DNA of 64,000 nucleotides from a filamentous cyanobacterium ESFC-1. GTDB taxonomy: Bacteria > Cyanobacteriota > Cyanobacteriia > Cyanobacteriales > Spirulinaceae. Location: contig KB904821.1 of NCBI GenBank assembly GCA_000380225.1, forward strand, positions 1,152,207 to 1,216,206. Reading direction: 5' to 3'. The notes below the pieces were generated by a model that was given only the letters and a program-made list of their open reading frames with translations, had not been told where the DNA came from and made no database searches. Positions 19,247-29,867 of this stretch are shown one piece after another (the first letter of the stretch is position 1; the number at the start of each line of letters is the position of its first letter). The position numbers and the translations under genes were made by a program.

Positions 19247-20431
19247 ATGGCGCAAATACAAACTAGAACCGAACCCATGGTCCTCAACATGGGGCCCCAC
19301 CATCCCTCGATGCACGGGGTTTTGCGATTAATCGTGACCCTGGATGGGGAAGATGTGGTAGATTGTGAACCCGTCATCGGTTACTTACACCGAGGGATGG
19401 AGAAAATCGCTGAAAACCGAACCACAGTGATGTATGTCCCTTACGTTAGCCGTTGGGATTATGCGGCGGGGATGTTCAACGAAGCCGTTACCGTCAACGC
19501 CCCGGAAAAACTAGCGGATATTGAAGTTCCCAAGCGAGCGCAATATATTCGGGTGATTATGCTCGAACTGAATCGCATTGCCAACCATTTACTGTGGCTT
19601 GGCCCCTTCCTGGCGGATGTTGGCGCACAAACGCCCTTTTTCTACATTTTCCGCGAACGAGAGCTAATTTATGACCTCTGGGAAGCGGCGACGGGCTACC
19701 GCATGGTTAATAACAACTACTTCCGCGTTGGTGGTGTAGCAGTCGATTTACCTTATGGTTGGTTGGAAAAATGTCTCGACTTTTGCGACTATTTCGAGCC
19801 GAAAGTCGATGAATATGAAAAACTAATCACCAACAACCCCATTTTCCGCCGTCGCGTCGAAGGGATTGGGACGATTAGCCGCGATGAAGCGATTAACTGG
19901 GGCTTATCCGGGCCGATGCTGCGGGCTTCTGGGGTGAAGTGGGATTTACGCAAAGTTGACCACTACGAATGTTACGACGATCTCGACTGGGATGTACAGT
20001 GGGAAACCAGTGGCGATTGTTTTGCGCGGTATATTGTCCGCATTCGGGAAATGCGCGAATCGGTGAAGATTCTCCGTCAAGCTTGTGCTGCTATTCCGGG
20101 TGGGGCGTTTGAAAACCTGGAAGCGAAGCAAATGATGGGTGGCCGCAAGTCCGAGTGGAATGATTTTGATTATCAATACATTGCCAAAAGGGTTGCTCCG
20201 ACTTTCAAAATTCCTGAAGGCGAACATTATGTCCGCGTTGAAAGTGGCAAGGGCGAGTTAGGCATTTACATTCAAGGTAATAATAATGTCTTCCCGTGGC
20301 GTTGGAAGATTCGGGCGGCGGATTTTAACAATTTGCAAATCCTACCCCATTTACTGACGGGGGTGAAAGTGGCGGATTTGATCGCCATTTTGGGTAGTAT
20401 TGATATTATCATGGGGTCGGTAGACCGCTAA
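19247..20431 (+). CDS. ndhH: NAD(P)H-quinone oxidoreductase subunit H
   Basis: NdhH is the 49-kDa-type subunit of the peripheral arm of the thylakoid NDH-1 complex, which moves electrons from ferredoxin to plastoquinone in respiration and cyclic flow. The 394-residue length is normal. Motifs [28 protein letters not shown] and the C-terminal [14 protein letters not shown] are characteristic. The gene stands alone, as is common for ndhH in cyanobacteria. It follows the lone tnpB element and ends in a strong terminator hairpin. Confidence 0.97.
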   Translation: MAQIQTRTEPMVLNMGPHHPSMHGVLRLIVTLDGEDVVDCEPVIGYLHRGMEKIAENRTTVMYVPYVSRWDYAAGMFNEAVTVNAPEKLADIEVPKRAQYIRVIMLELNRIANHLLWLGPFLADVGAQTPFFYIFRERELIYDLWEAATGYRMVNNNYFRVGGVAVDLPYGWLEKCLDFCDYFEPKVDEYEKLITNNPIFRRRVEGIGTISRDEAINWGLSGPMLRASGVKWDLRKVDHYECYDDLDWDVQWETSGDCFARYIVRIREMRESVKILRQACAAIPGGAFENLEAKQMMGGRKSEWNDFDYQYIAKRVAPTFKIPEGEHYVRVESGKGELGIYIQGNNNVFPWRWKIRAADFNNLQILPHLLTGVKVADLIAILGSIDIIMGSVDR

Positions 20432-20458
20432 GATTGAGAATTTGAGTGAGTTCTAATG

Positions 20459-20491
20459 GCGTTGCGTGAGGGTTCGCGCAGCGCTTTTTTT
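20459..20491 (+). terminator. Rho-independent terminator of ndhH
   Basis: GCGTTGCGTG (20459-20468) pairs with CGCGCAGCGC (20475-20484) in a 10-bp stem with two G-U pairs and a 6-base loop, followed by seven T residues. It lies 28 bases past the ndhH stop. Confidence 0.85.
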
Positions 20492-20543
20492 GCCTGAAAA
20501 TAGCTGATTTTGGGGTATGTTTTCACCCACGGGCGAGGGGCTT

Positions 20544-20668
20544 ATATCAAATCCGAAAAAACAACCACGCTTCGCGAGAACCCTGGTTTCTTACCTGCTT
20601 GTACAGTAGAGTTGTGATTTTAGCCAGAAACCGGGGTTCTTAATCCCTACTAATTAAACGGATTTGAT
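20544..20668. mobile_element. MITE-like palindromic element, copy 1
   Basis: A 125-base element bounded by ATATCAAATCCG and its inverse CGGATTTGAT. Inside are GAGAACC...CCGGGGTTCTTAATCCCTA, matching a second copy at 49691-49817 almost end to end. No coding capacity. Such elements are moved in trans by a transposase elsewhere in the genome. Confidence 0.8.
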
Positions 20669-20726
20669 CTTACTATTGACGAGGTTAAGAGATGAGGATT
20701 GGATGGGGAAACCCCACCCCTACAAG

Positions 20727-20969
20727 CTATTTGACTTTTAATTCGGTGTGGGATTTCCCATTAAAACAGCTAAAAAAAGAAGGAGAAGAATGATCTTCTC
20801 CTCCTGGGTTATTGCTGTTTTGATTGTTTTTCCGGGCTTGGGCTTTGAGTTGTTTGCGAAGTAATTTTTCGCGTTTTTTGAGTTGTCTTTGTCGGGCTGC
20901 ACCGCCGCGGCCTTTGTGGTTGCGACCTTGACGGCGGGGGGATTCCCAACGCTTGAGTCGTTGTGTCAT
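20727..20969 (-). CDS. Small basic protein, function unknown
   Basis: An 80-residue frame rich in arginine and lysine (MTQRLKRWESPRRQGRNHKG, then a KKREKLLRKQL helix). The basic N-terminal 50 residues look like a nucleic-acid-binding protein and the codon use is plausible, but I cannot name a family. The last 25 or so codons run through what looks like a Rho-independent terminator at 20772-20801, so either most transcripts end before the stop codon or the true end of the gene has been shifted. No clear partner gene is adjacent. Confidence 0.5.
   Translation of the reverse strand: MTQRLKRWESPRRQGRNHKGRGGAARQRQLKKREKLLRKQLKAQARKNNQNSNNPGGEDHSSPSFFSCFNGKSHTELKVK
20772..20801 (-). terminator. 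Terminator hairpin inside the end of the small basic gene
   Basis: On the minus strand GGAGAAGA pairs with TCTTCTCC across a TCAT loop, extended by further pairs, followed by TTC and seven T residues. This is a textbook intrinsic terminator, yet it lies within the reading frame. Confidence 0.75.
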
Positions 20970-21235
20970 GGTGCTATGGGTGATAACTATTGATGGATGT
21001 AGTAGGTTTTTTTACGCTACTGCTTTTAGTGTAGCACAAAATGTATTATTCGATCGCGCTGGGGCCAAAAAGATGGGGTTTCCTGGGCAGGGTAAGCAGT
21101 GCGAGGGATTAAATCAAGTTAGAATCGAGTCGGTTTCGCTCTGGATTTATACTACAAGGTTAGCCGATCGCGCCCCAGTTTCTCAATCAATAATCACCCT
21201 GGGTTTTGCGGTACAATTGCCAGGAACGTGAATCA

Positions 21236-21649
21236 ATGACCTGCCCAAAGCCCATGATGACTCCTCGATTGATAATGCTGTTGGCAACCCTTTTTGGCGG
21301 CTTTGCTGTGGCAGCAGGAGCGTTTGCGAGTCATGCCCTCAGAAGCCAAATTAGCGATCGCGCCCTGGAAATCTTTACAACGGGTGCAACTTATCAAATG
21401 TATCACGCTCTTGCCTTACTCGCGATCGCCTTATTGCTCAGTCGAACTTCAACCGCAATTAAATGGCTTCAGAGTGCAGCTTGGGCTTTTATAATAGGAA
21501 TATTGCTGTTTTCGGGTAGCTTATACGCCCTAAGCTTAACTGGTACAAGAATACTAGGTGTAGTGACCCCTTTAGGCGGCGTGGCCTTTTTAGGGGGGTG
21601 GATATGTCTCGCGATCGCGGCTTGGCAAAGCGACCCTTTGTTAAAATAA
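21236..21649 (+). CDS. DUF423 family membrane protein
   Basis: A 137-residue protein with four predicted membrane helices. DUF423 motifs are visible: GGFAVAAGAFASHAL near the start, FTTGATYQMYHALALL in the middle and TPLGGVAFLGGW near the end. The family is widespread and sits in the inner membrane; its function is unknown. The start is taken at ATG 21236; ATGs at 21251 and 21254 are also possible. It stands alone between the small basic gene and the photoreceptor kinase. Confidence 0.85.
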   Translation: MTCPKPMMTPRLIMLLATLFGGFAVAAGAFASHALRSQISDRALEIFTTGATYQMYHALALLAIALLLSRTSTAIKWLQSAAWAFIIGILLFSGSLYALSLTGTRILGVVTPLGGVAFLGGWICLAIAAWQSDPLLK

Positions 21650-21821
21650 GGGAGTCAATGTAACCTTTTTAACCAAAGACGGCAATGGCCAAGAGCAATG
21701 TTCATCTTGGCATAACGTCAAACTATTTCCGTGTTTCTACCATTTTCCAGTTTTTGGAATTGAACCACATTAACTTAGTGGTATCGGCTTATCCTTTTTA
21801 AACCCCGGTCAGCTTGCTACA

Positions 21822-24800
21822 ATGCTTTCTCATAATAATAACCCCGCTCACTTAGACTCGGAAACTAGCTTGGAACGACTGCTGCATCGTATTACGGGAC
21901 GGATTCGGAACTCCCTAGACCTCACCCAAATTCTGAGTGCCACCGTTGCCGAAGTTAGCGATTACCTCAAAACCGACCGCATCAAAATATATCGTTTCGA
22001 TGGCCAGGGCAATGGGGAAGTGGTCGCCGAATGCTTGCGCGGCAATCGCTTGTCGTCTTTGCAGGGCTTACACTTTCCCGCCGATGACATCCCCGAAACC
22101 GCCCGACAGTTGTTTGCCAAACTAGGGGCGCGATCGCTCGTAGACGTAGAAGCCGCCAAAATTGGTACAAGTCCTGTCATTCCCAACATCGAAAAAGGAT
22201 TTACCGAAACCGAGGGCGTGTTATATCGAGACCTCGATTCTTGTCATCAAGAATACCTCAACGCCATGGGGGTCAAGTCCTCCGTGGTCATCCCGATTAA
22301 ACTCACCGAAACCCTCGCCCCCAACCTCGGTGAAGATAGTACCCCAAACCCGCCTCATCCGCCGCAATTGTGGGGTTTACTGATTTCCCACCACAGCCAA
22401 ACCCGAACCATCACCCCCGCCGAATTGAGAATGTTGCAGTGGGTGAGCGATCAAGTCGCGATCGCCATTAGCCAATCTCAACTATTACAACAAGCCGAGC
22501 GCGATCGCCAACACCAAGCCACCGTCAACCACATCGCCACCCTACTCCACTCCCTGCAAACCATTAAGCTGCAACACGCCCTCATCGAGACAGTCAGCGC
22601 TTTAGGAGGGTCTGGGGGTCGGCTGTACTTACAAGCGCAAACCCATCGAGATGCCGATTTGTACACCTGCGGCGTAGGAGAAACCCTCACCGTCCCTCAC
22701 AAAAAATATCTTTATCTCGAAGAACATCCCGCTTGGCAAGGCTTAATGCCCCACGCCGCCAACGACTGCGAAGACTGCCCCGCCATCAACACCCACAACC
22801 TCTACCAAGACCTCCGCTTTCAAGCGTTGCAAATGAGCTTTGAAAATACACCGATTCGGGGCGTATTGATCTTGCCGTTATACTCGCGATCGCAATTTCT
22901 GGGCAGCTTGACCATCTTTCGCAACGAAACCACCACCGAAACCCAATGGGCCGGTTACTTCGACCCCGACCGCAAACAAGAATTTCCCCGCAAATCCTTT
23001 GAAATGTGGCGACAATGCCAACAGGACTTAGCCCCTGAGTGGGAAGCCCCAGACATCAAACTCGGTCAAGCCATCGCGCAGCAATTCGCCGCCGCCATCT
23101 ATCAACACCGCTTATACCAACAAGTCCGCGACCTCAACAGTAGCCTAGAATCCCAAGTCAAAGAGCGTACCGCCCAACTGCAAAAATCCCTCGACTTTGC
23201 CCAAGTGCTGCGCCAAGTCACCGAGCAGATTCGCGGCAGTCTCGACCTCACCACCACCCTCCAAACCATCGCCAGCGAAGCCTTAAAACTGCTGAATAGC
23301 GATCGCGCCTTTGTGTATCGTTTTGAAAACAACTGGCTCGGTCAAGTCGTCGTCGAAGAAATCCAAGGGAATTGGCCATCCTGCGGCCCCGACGCTCAAA
23401 CCCCCTTGAACTTTTGCGAAACCGACATCGAGCGCTATCAAAGTGGCCACGTCTGTACCCTTGACGACACCGCCCTCGAATGCCTCGATCCGCAGTATCG
23501 GCAGCTTTTACACGCTCTGCAAGTCCAAGCCAGCTTAATCGTTCCCATTGGCACAGGTCATCAACTCTGGGGTTTATTGGGGATTCATCAATGTCGTCAT
23601 CCCCGCCCTTGGCAAGAAGAAGAAGTCACCTTAATGCAACACCTGGCCGAACAAGCTGCTGTGGCCATTACCCAAGCCGAACTCTACGAACACAGCAACA
23701 AAATTGCCTTAGTCGCTACCGAAAAGGCTTATGAACTCGAACGAGCCGCCGAACAACAAAAAAGCCTGTTTCGCGTCATTGGCAAAATTCGCAAATCCCT
23801 AGACGTTGAAACCATCTTTCAAACCGCGGCCACCGAAGTCCGTCGCTTGCTCAATACCGACCGCGTGGGAGTGTTTCGCCTTGATGCCGAAGCCAATTAC
23901 AATACCGGAACCTTTGTGGCTGAAGCGGTGAAATCGGGATATAGTACCGTACTGGCTGAAAAAGTGCGCGATCGCTGCTTCGGAGAACAATACGCCCAAG
24001 ATTATCACCACGGACGCATTCAAGCCGTTGCTGATATTTACGAAGAAAACCTCAGTGATTGTCATATCCAAATTCTCGAACGCTTTGAAGTGCGAGCCAA
24101 TTTGGTGATTCCCGTGATGAAAGGCGATGCTCTGTGGGGATTACTCTGCATTCATCAATGCCGAAAACCCCGTCAGTGGACAGACTCAGAGATCGAATTT
24201 GTCAAACAAATCGCCGTTCACCTCGGAGTCGCCCTCCAACAAAGTTCCCTATTGCGACAAACCCAAGAACAAGCCGAAGACCTGGCTCATACCCTCCACA
24301 AACTGCAAAAAGCCCAAACCCAACTCATCCAAACTGAAAAAATGTCGAGTTTGGGTCAACTGGTCGCCGGGATTGCCCACGAAATCAACAACCCCGTTAA
24401 CTTCATCTACGGTAACCTCAACCACCTCAGCGACTACACCCACGACCTCCTCGACCTGCTGCAAGAATACAAAACCGCCTATCCTACCCCAAAACCCGAA
24501 GTGGTTGACCTTAGCGAAGAAATTGACCTCGAATTTTTGCAAGAGGATTTGCCCCAATTATTATCCTCTTTACAAGTGGGTTCAGAGCGCATTCGTCAGT
24601 TAGTGCTTTCTTTACGCAACTTCTCCCATCACGACAAAGCCGAACGCAAACCCGTTAATATCCACGAAGGTCTAGATAATACCCTGCTGATCTTGCAGCA
24701 TCGTCTCAAGAAAAACAACGCAGGAATACCGATTAATGTCATTAAAAAATATGGTGAGTTACCGCCGATTGATTGTTATGCCGGACAACTCAATCAGGTG

Positions 24801-25139
24801 TTTATGAACATCATTAACAATGCCATTGATGCTCTAGAAAATGATAATAATCCCAGTATTACTATTACCACCGAAATTGCTCATAAAGAGCGACATAACT
24901 GTTTTCACGCCATTATCAAAATTAGCGATAACGGGTCAGGAATGCCCGAAAACGTCAAAAACTCTATTTTCGATCCCTTTTTCACAACTAAACCGATTGG
25001 TAAAGGAACGGGATTAGGGTTAGCCATTAGCTATCAAATTATTGTCGAACGTCATGGCGGTTTCTTACGTTGTGATTCTCAACCCAATCAAGGCACAACA
25101 TTTAAAATCGAAATTCCCATTCGTTCTGCTGAATCTTAG
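21822..25139 (+). CDS. Phytochrome/cyanobacteriochrome hybrid histidine kinase
   Basis: A 1,105-residue soluble light sensor. Residues 20-215 form a knotless phytochrome GAF with PADDIP at 86-91 and a bilin-type C141-H142. Residues 216-430 look like a PHY domain, with the tongue motif PRKSF at 389-393. A second GAF (about 465-625) lacks a bilin cysteine. The next GAF (about 650-820) is a DXCF cyanobacteriochrome: D717-R-C719-F, then canonical C747-H748. The kinase has H853 in GIAHEINNP, the N box [10 protein letters not shown] and the G boxes DNGSGMP and GTGLGLAIS. It probably reads red/far-red and blue/green light and phosphorylates an unlinked response regulator, as no receiver gene is adjacent. 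Confidence 0.9.
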   Translation: MLSHNNNPAHLDSETSLERLLHRITGRIRNSLDLTQILSATVAEVSDYLKTDRIKIYRFDGQGNGEVVAECLRGNRLSSLQGLHFPADDIPETARQLFAKLGARSLVDVEAAKIGTSPVIPNIEKGFTETEGVLYRDLDSCHQEYLNAMGVKSSVVIPIKLTETLAPNLGEDSTPNPPHPPQLWGLLISHHSQTRTITPAELRMLQWVSDQVAIAISQSQLLQQAERDRQHQATVNHIATLLHSLQTIKLQHALIETVSALGGSGGRLYLQAQTHRDADLYTCGVGETLTVPHKKYLYLEEHPAWQGLMPHAANDCEDCPAINTHNLYQDLRFQALQMSFENTPIRGVLILPLYSRSQFLGSLTIFRNETTTETQWAGYFDPDRKQEFPRKSFEMWRQCQQDLAPEWEAPDIKLGQAIAQQFAAAIYQHRLYQQVRDLNSSLESQVKERTAQLQKSLDFAQVLRQVTEQIRGSLDLTTTLQTIASEALKLLNSDRAFVYRFENNWLGQVVVEEIQGNWPSCGPDAQTPLNFCETDIERYQSGHVCTLDDTALECLDPQYRQLLHALQVQASLIVPIGTGHQLWGLLGIHQCRHPRPWQEEEVTLMQHLAEQAAVAITQAELYEHSNKIALVATEKAYELERAAEQQKSLFRVIGKIRKSLDVETIFQTAATEVRRLLNTDRVGVFRLDAEANYNTGTFVAEAVKSGYSTVLAEKVRDRCFGEQYAQDYHHGRIQAVADIYEENLSDCHIQILERFEVRANLVIPVMKGDALWGLLCIHQCRKPRQWTDSEIEFVKQIAVHLGVALQQSSLLRQTQEQAEDLAHTLHKLQKAQTQLIQTEKMSSLGQLVAGIAHEINNPVNFIYGNLNHLSDYTHDLLDLLQEYKTAYPTPKPEVVDLSEEIDLEFLQEDLPQLLSSLQVGSERIRQLVLSLRNFSHHDKAERKPVNIHEGLDNTLLILQHRLKKNNAGIPINVIKKYGELPPIDCYAGQLNQVFMNIINNAIDALENDNNPSITITTEIAHKERHNCFHAIIKISDNGSGMPENVKNSIFDPFFTTKPIGKGTGLGLAISYQIIVERHGGFLRCDSQPNQGTTFKIEIPIRSAES

Positions 25140-25234
25140 GCAGCTTTTTTTCAGTTGTCAGTATCTAAGGGGCAGTAGGCAGTGGGAAGAAATTAATAAT
25201 GTACAATGTACAATTTACAACGATTAATTTGGGT

Positions 25235-25426
25235 AACAACCAATAACCAATAACCAATAACCAATAACCAATAACCAACAACCAACAACCAATCAACCAA
25301 TAACCAATAACCAATGACCAATAACCAATGACCAACAACCAATAACCAACAACCAATAACCAATAACCAACAACCAATAACCAATAACCAATAACCAATA
25401 ACCAATAACCAACAACCAACAACCAA
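25235..25426. repeat. Heptamer tandem repeat (AACCAAT) between convergent genes
   Basis: Roughly 27 units of AACCAAT with AACCAAC and AACCAATG variants run up to the priA stop codon. Reading frames through it give only repeated VIGYWLL peptides, which are not real proteins. Confidence 0.92.
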
Positions 25427-27907
25427 TCAATCTAAACTCATCGGATCGACATCAATCCCTAAACTGACAAACTGGGGACACAAATCGCGCAACTGAGCGA
25501 AATCTGGCAAATCAACGGGATCGAGAAAAGTTTTGATTAAAATATGCCAGCGATAGCGGCGATTAACGCGGAGAATTGGGGCTGGAGAAGGCCCTAAAAT
25601 TTCTCCTGAATCCTCTAATAAGGCTTGACAGGCTTGAGCTAAAAGCTGCGCCGTTTCTTGGACTTCTCGCTCTTGTGCGCCACTAATTCGCAGTAAAATC
25701 AAGCGACTATAAGGCGGATAGCGGTGTTCGGCCCGTTGTTGCAGAATTTCGCCGCTAAAGCCTTCGTAATTGTAAGCTTGTACTGCACGAACGACGGGAT
25801 GATCGGGAGTATAGGTTTGCAAAATGGCGATTCCCTCGGTTTCTCCCCGGCCCGACCTTCCGGCCACTTGGGTTAGGGTTTGAAAGGCAATCTCGCTAGA
25901 ACGGTAGTCTGGGCGGTGTAGCAAGCCATCTGCGGCTAAAATCGCCACTAGGGTCACTTGTTCGATGTCTAGCCCTTTGGTGAGCATTTGCGTCCCGATG
26001 AGCAAATCGGCATCGCCGCGACGAAAGCGGTCGAGTAAGATGCGCCGCGCGTCTTTGGTGCGGGTGGTGTCGCTGTCGAAACGAATTACCCGCAAGTCTG
26101 GATAGGTTTTGGCCAGGGCTTGGGCGACTTTTTGCGTCCCACTACCAAAGAATTTGAGATAAGGGGAACTGCATTGGGGACATTGGGGCGGTTGCAGTCG
26201 GGTGTGGTTGCAGAAATGACAGCGTAATAAGGGGGTGGCGTTGTCGTGGGTGTGGTGATAAGACAAGGAAACATCGCAGTCAGGGCATTCGATGACATAG
26301 CCGCAACTGCGACAGGAGACAAAGGTACTGTGACCGCGACGGGGGATGAAGAGGATGCCTTGTTCGCCGCGTTCTTTCAGGTTTTCTAGGGCAGTTTGTA
26401 GGGATTTGCTGAAAATGGAGCGATTGCCTTGTTGCAATTCTCGCCGCATATCGACGATTTCAATTTGAGGGAGGGGGCGTTGGGCGATGCGATCGCGCAG
26501 GGGTAAATATTGTTCTGTATCTCTTAGGGCTACCCAGGTTTCTAAAGCGGGGGTGGCCGATCCTAAAATAAGGGGGCAGTTGGCCAGTTGCGATCGCCAT
26601 TGAGCCACGGTTCGCGCATGGTAACTAGGGGCGGGGCGGTCTTGTTTGAAGCTGCTATCGTGTTCTTCGTCGAGGATAATCGCGCCTAAGCTTGGTAAAG
26701 GCGCAAAAATGGCAGATCGCGTCCCGATGACGACTTGTGGCTCTCCTTGGAGCATTTGTCGCCAGGTGTCGTAACGTTCGCCGTCGGAAAGGGCGCTGTG
26801 ATAAACGCAGACGCGATCGCCAAACCGGGCCCGAAAGCGATCGGTGAGTTGGGGAGTCAGGCCGATTTCGGGAACGAGAACTAGGGCGGATTTTCCGGCT
26901 TCGAGGAGGGGCGCGATCGCCTGTAAATAGACTTCGGTTTTGCCCGATCCTGTTACTCCATGTAAGAGGAATTGATCGGCGCGATCGCTGGCTAAAATGG
27001 CTTCGAGGGCTTGAGCTTGGGCAGGAGTTAGGGTTTTGGGTTGGTCATCCGCGATTTGAGGTTGGGCGGCCAAGCGCAGCATTTCTTGGTCTTGAACCAC
27101 CACCACTCCTTTTTGTTCGAGGGCATTCACAATCGAAGAACTGGCGTTACAGGTTTGTAGCAACTGGGTCAGCCACATTTCACCGCCACCCCGTCGCAGC
27201 ACTTCTAAAACTTCTCGCTGACGGGGGGTTAAGCTTGTCATGAAACCATGACTTACGAGGGTAACGGCTTTTTGCTGTTTGGGGCGGGTTGGTTTGGGGG
27301 GTTCGAGGTAACTTTTGACCCATCCCCGCTTCAATAAATCGCGAATGCCGCGTCTTGCGCCTTTGACTTTGCGCTGTAAATATTGGCTGCTGTAGTCGTG
27401 GTCTTTTTGCTGTTGTAGTAGACGCAGAACGGCTTGAGCGCTCCCCGAACAAAAGGTTTCACCACCGGGGGGGATCGCTTGGGGAAGGAGGCGCAGACGC
27501 GATCGCGATCGCCGTAACAATCCAGGGGGTAGAGCAACTCGCACGACCGTCATCAAGGGTGTGTAATAATATTGAGCAACTTGTTCTAAAAGTTGCCAAT
27601 AATGGGAAGGAAAAAAGTTAGCCGCCAAAATACCGTCAATTTCTTTGATGCGATCGGCATTTAGTCCCGCAGGTGGGCGTTCTAAACGTTTAATGGCAAT
27701 ACCGCCGACAGTTTGCTGACCGAGGGGAACGCTAACCACATCCCCCGGTTGCGCGGGTAGATCGAGGGGAACACGGTAGGTTAAGGGGGTATCGATCCCC
27801 GGACAGTCTACTAATACTTCTAGCCAATGCTCTGCCTGGGGTGAGTGGGTCGCTTCATAAGTAGAACTGGGTTCGGCCAAGGCCAAGCGGGGGGATGAAT
27901 CTAACAT
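25427..27907 (-). CDS. priA: Primosomal replication restart helicase PriA
   Basis: PriA recognises stalled forks and reloads the replicative helicase. The 826-residue protein has an N-terminal DNA-binding domain (LEVLVDCPGIDTPLTYRVP), Walker A GVTGSGKTEVYLQ near 316, the DEEH box and the insertion with eight zinc-binding cysteines (CRSCGY, CPDC, CHFC, CPQC), then C-terminal helicase motifs such as QVAGRSGRG. All are intact. The stop codon directly abuts a heptamer repeat array. Confidence 0.95.
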   Translation of the reverse strand: MLDSSPRLALAEPSSTYEATHSPQAEHWLEVLVDCPGIDTPLTYRVPLDLPAQPGDVVSVPLGQQTVGGIAIKRLERPPAGLNADRIKEIDGILAANFFPSHYWQLLEQVAQYYYTPLMTVVRVALPPGLLRRSRSRLRLLPQAIPPGGETFCSGSAQAVLRLLQQQKDHDYSSQYLQRKVKGARRGIRDLLKRGWVKSYLEPPKPTRPKQQKAVTLVSHGFMTSLTPRQREVLEVLRRGGGEMWLTQLLQTCNASSSIVNALEQKGVVVVQDQEMLRLAAQPQIADDQPKTLTPAQAQALEAILASDRADQFLLHGVTGSGKTEVYLQAIAPLLEAGKSALVLVPEIGLTPQLTDRFRARFGDRVCVYHSALSDGERYDTWRQMLQGEPQVVIGTRSAIFAPLPSLGAIILDEEHDSSFKQDRPAPSYHARTVAQWRSQLANCPLILGSATPALETWVALRDTEQYLPLRDRIAQRPLPQIEIVDMRRELQQGNRSIFSKSLQTALENLKERGEQGILFIPRRGHSTFVSCRSCGYVIECPDCDVSLSYHHTHDNATPLLRCHFCNHTRLQPPQCPQCSSPYLKFFGSGTQKVAQALAKTYPDLRVIRFDSDTTRTKDARRILLDRFRRGDADLLIGTQMLTKGLDIEQVTLVAILAADGLLHRPDYRSSEIAFQTLTQVAGRSGRGETEGIAILQTYTPDHPVVRAVQAYNYEGFSGEILQQRAEHRYPPYSRLILLRISGAQEREVQETAQLLAQACQALLEDSGEILGPSPAPILRVNRRYRWHILIKTFLDPVDLPDFAQLRDLCPQFVSLGIDVDPMSLD

Positions 27908-28666
27908 ACGGTCAGACGGCAGTACAACAATCGTGATTTTTCAGTTATCAGGGTAACAGCGATCGCGGCAATCCCGTTTCCTAACCCACTAATCCCTAGA
28001 GGATAATGCCACTTTCAGGATTTATTCCCCGTGATAGATTCTAAATTTCTTTCTCTTGACAGATAGACCAAGCCCCCTATTTATGAGATGTTAGGCTAGT
28101 AGCGGCATTAAAAAGTGAATTAGGCCAAAAATTTTAAGAAAAAGTAAAAATTTATTCAAGTCTTGGCTCGGACGAACAGGAGGAGCAAACCGTAGAAAGC
28201 AAAAATCATCGTTAGAAATTGGTTCATCAATATCGATCAAAAAAATAATTTGATAACTTAACCATCGAATAAGCGGGGTGATGTGGTGCAATTTTGTAAT
28301 CAGTCAGACAAATTTAAAACTCAATTTTGGTAGTCTAAAACAGAAATCGCCTTTGGTTTTAGCGCTGCGGTTAAAATCTTAGTCCCTAGAGCAGAGCAAC
28401 AAAAGCTTGTTTATGTCCAAAAGAGCGCGATCGTTAGCAGTCGTTAGCCCCAAAAACTCAAAGGTAATTGCCATGCGATCGCGGGTTCGGATTAATTCCA
28501 AGCCAAATTTTAAATTCATTGAATACGCCCTCCATATCTGAATATTTTGATGTAACTTCTTTCCATACGTCCATGCTCAAAACATAACCCTGCCGATTCG
28601 ATTGCTAATGCGATCGCCTCTGGTATTAGTTGTTACTTTTTGAACCTATCCCCAACCCAATCAATT
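27908..28666. other. Long intergenic region upstream of the sigma factor gene
   Basis: About 760 bases between divergent priA and the sigma gene with no convincing gene. A 66-codon frame at 28091-28291 on the minus strand lacks family features. A TTGACA at about 28056 with TATTTA 16 bases later is promoter-like on the plus strand, but lies 600 bases before the gene. The length would allow a long regulated leader. Confidence 0.4.
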
Positions 28667-29779
28667 ATGAAAATTATTTCTGAAACCCAAGCCACCAACG
28701 TGCAATTACAAACCGATATTAATCTCGAAAACGAAGACGATACACAAAGCAAGGATGGGGATAACAACCTCGTCGATATTGAATTTTCCGCCTCTAATAA
28801 TGACGGTGCCAGCGCCACTAGAGGCAAAAGTACAGATGACACAGTGGGGGCATTTTTTAAAGAAATGGCCCGCTATCCCCTCTTGAAGCCCGATGAAGAA
28901 ATCGAACTCGCTCAATGTGTCAAATCGGTTGTAGACATCGAAGAAAAACGACTTGCCCTCGAAGAAGAACTAAAGCGATCGCCTTCTAAAGCCGAACTCG
29001 CTGAAGCCATGGAGTTAAGCATTCGTCAACTCGAACAAAAACTCTATAAAGGGCGCGTTGCCAAGCGCAAAATGATTCGCTCCAATCTGCGCTTAGTGGT
29101 TTCCATTGCCAAACGCTATCTCAATCGTGGCGTACCCTTCCTCGATTTAATCCAAGAAGGCGCGATCGGCTTAAACCGGGCTGCCGAAAAATTCGACCCC
29201 AACAAAGGTTACAAATTCTCCACCTATGCCTACTGGTGGATTCGCCAAGCCATCACCCGCACCATTGCCAACGATGCGCGAACCATCCGCCTTCCCATTC
29301 ACATCGTTGAAAAGCTTAACAAACTCAAAAAAGCGCAACGCACCCTTAAACAAAAACTCCAACGCAACCCCAACGAGGAAGAACTTGCCGAAGAACTCGA
29401 TGTAACCCTACCGCAACTGCGCCAACTGCTGCAACTGCGTCGTCAGTCCCTCTCCCTCAACCACCGCGTCGGTAAAGGGGAAGACACCGAACTACTCGAC
29501 TTACTCGAAGACGGCGAATTGCAACTCCCAGAAGACCAAATGAGTGAAGTCATGATGCGTCAAGAAATCTGGGATGTATTGAGCGAAGTCTTGACCGAAC
29601 GGGAAAAAGATGTCATTTCCTTGCGCTATGGCCTCAACGCCCATCAACCCCATACCTTAGAAGAAGTGGGCGGCATTTTCAACCTGTCTCGCGAACGAGT
29701 CCGCCAAATCCAAAGTAAAGCCATGCGGAAGTTACGCCGTCCTCAAGTCGCTCGTCGCTTGCGCGGTTGGTTAACTTAA
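28667..29779 (+). CDS. RNA polymerase sigma factor, sigma-70 group 2
   Basis: A 370-residue sigma factor from ATG 28667 (MKIISETQ); the frame extends upstream to a TTG at 28640. After an acidic, low-complexity N-terminus come region 1.2 (VGAFFKEMARYPLLKPDEEIELA), region 2 (NLRLVVSIAKRYLNRGVPFLDLIQEG and YWWIRQAITRTIAN), region 3 and region 4 (LEEVGGIFNLSRERVRQIQ). It lacks the long 1.1 region of the primary factor, so it is a group 2 alternative sigma that probably redirects polymerase under stress or changing light. Region 1.2 (FFKEMARYPLL) differs from the LYLQEIGR form of the usual SigA to SigE proteins, so I do not assign a letter. Confidence 0.88.
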   Translation: MKIISETQATNVQLQTDINLENEDDTQSKDGDNNLVDIEFSASNNDGASATRGKSTDDTVGAFFKEMARYPLLKPDEEIELAQCVKSVVDIEEKRLALEEELKRSPSKAELAEAMELSIRQLEQKLYKGRVAKRKMIRSNLRLVVSIAKRYLNRGVPFLDLIQEGAIGLNRAAEKFDPNKGYKFSTYAYWWIRQAITRTIANDARTIRLPIHIVEKLNKLKKAQRTLKQKLQRNPNEEELAEELDVTLPQLRQLLQLRRQSLSLNHRVGKGEDTELLDLLEDGELQLPEDQMSEVMMRQEIWDVLSEVLTEREKDVISLRYGLNAHQPHTLEEVGGIFNLSRERVRQIQSKAMRKLRRPQVARRLRGWLT

Positions 29780-29807
29780 ATTTAGTCCTTGGTCATTTGC
29801 CCTTTGT

Positions 29808-29862
29808 TGTTGGTTGTTGGTTAATGATAAATTCAACAAACAACTAACAACTAACAACCAGT
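29808..29862. repeat. Inverted heptamer-like repeat between sigma and GNAT genes
   Basis: GTTGTTGGTTGTTGGTTA on the left is mirrored by CAACTAACAACTAACAACC on the right, so the transcript could fold into a long hairpin directly before the acetyltransferase start. The units match the heptamer family found elsewhere. Confidence 0.6.
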
Positions 29863-29867
29863 GACTA

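Noticed and set aside
20953-21231. 92-codon plus-strand frame before the DUF423 gene
   Set aside because: Antisense to the small basic gene start and without family features.
25165-25426. Open frames of 77-85 codons across the tandem array
   Set aside because: They only translate the heptamer into VIGYWLL repeats, with no family features or ribosome-binding site.
28091-28291. 66-codon minus-strand frame in the long intergenic region
   Set aside because: No recognisable domain or convincing start; probably chance.
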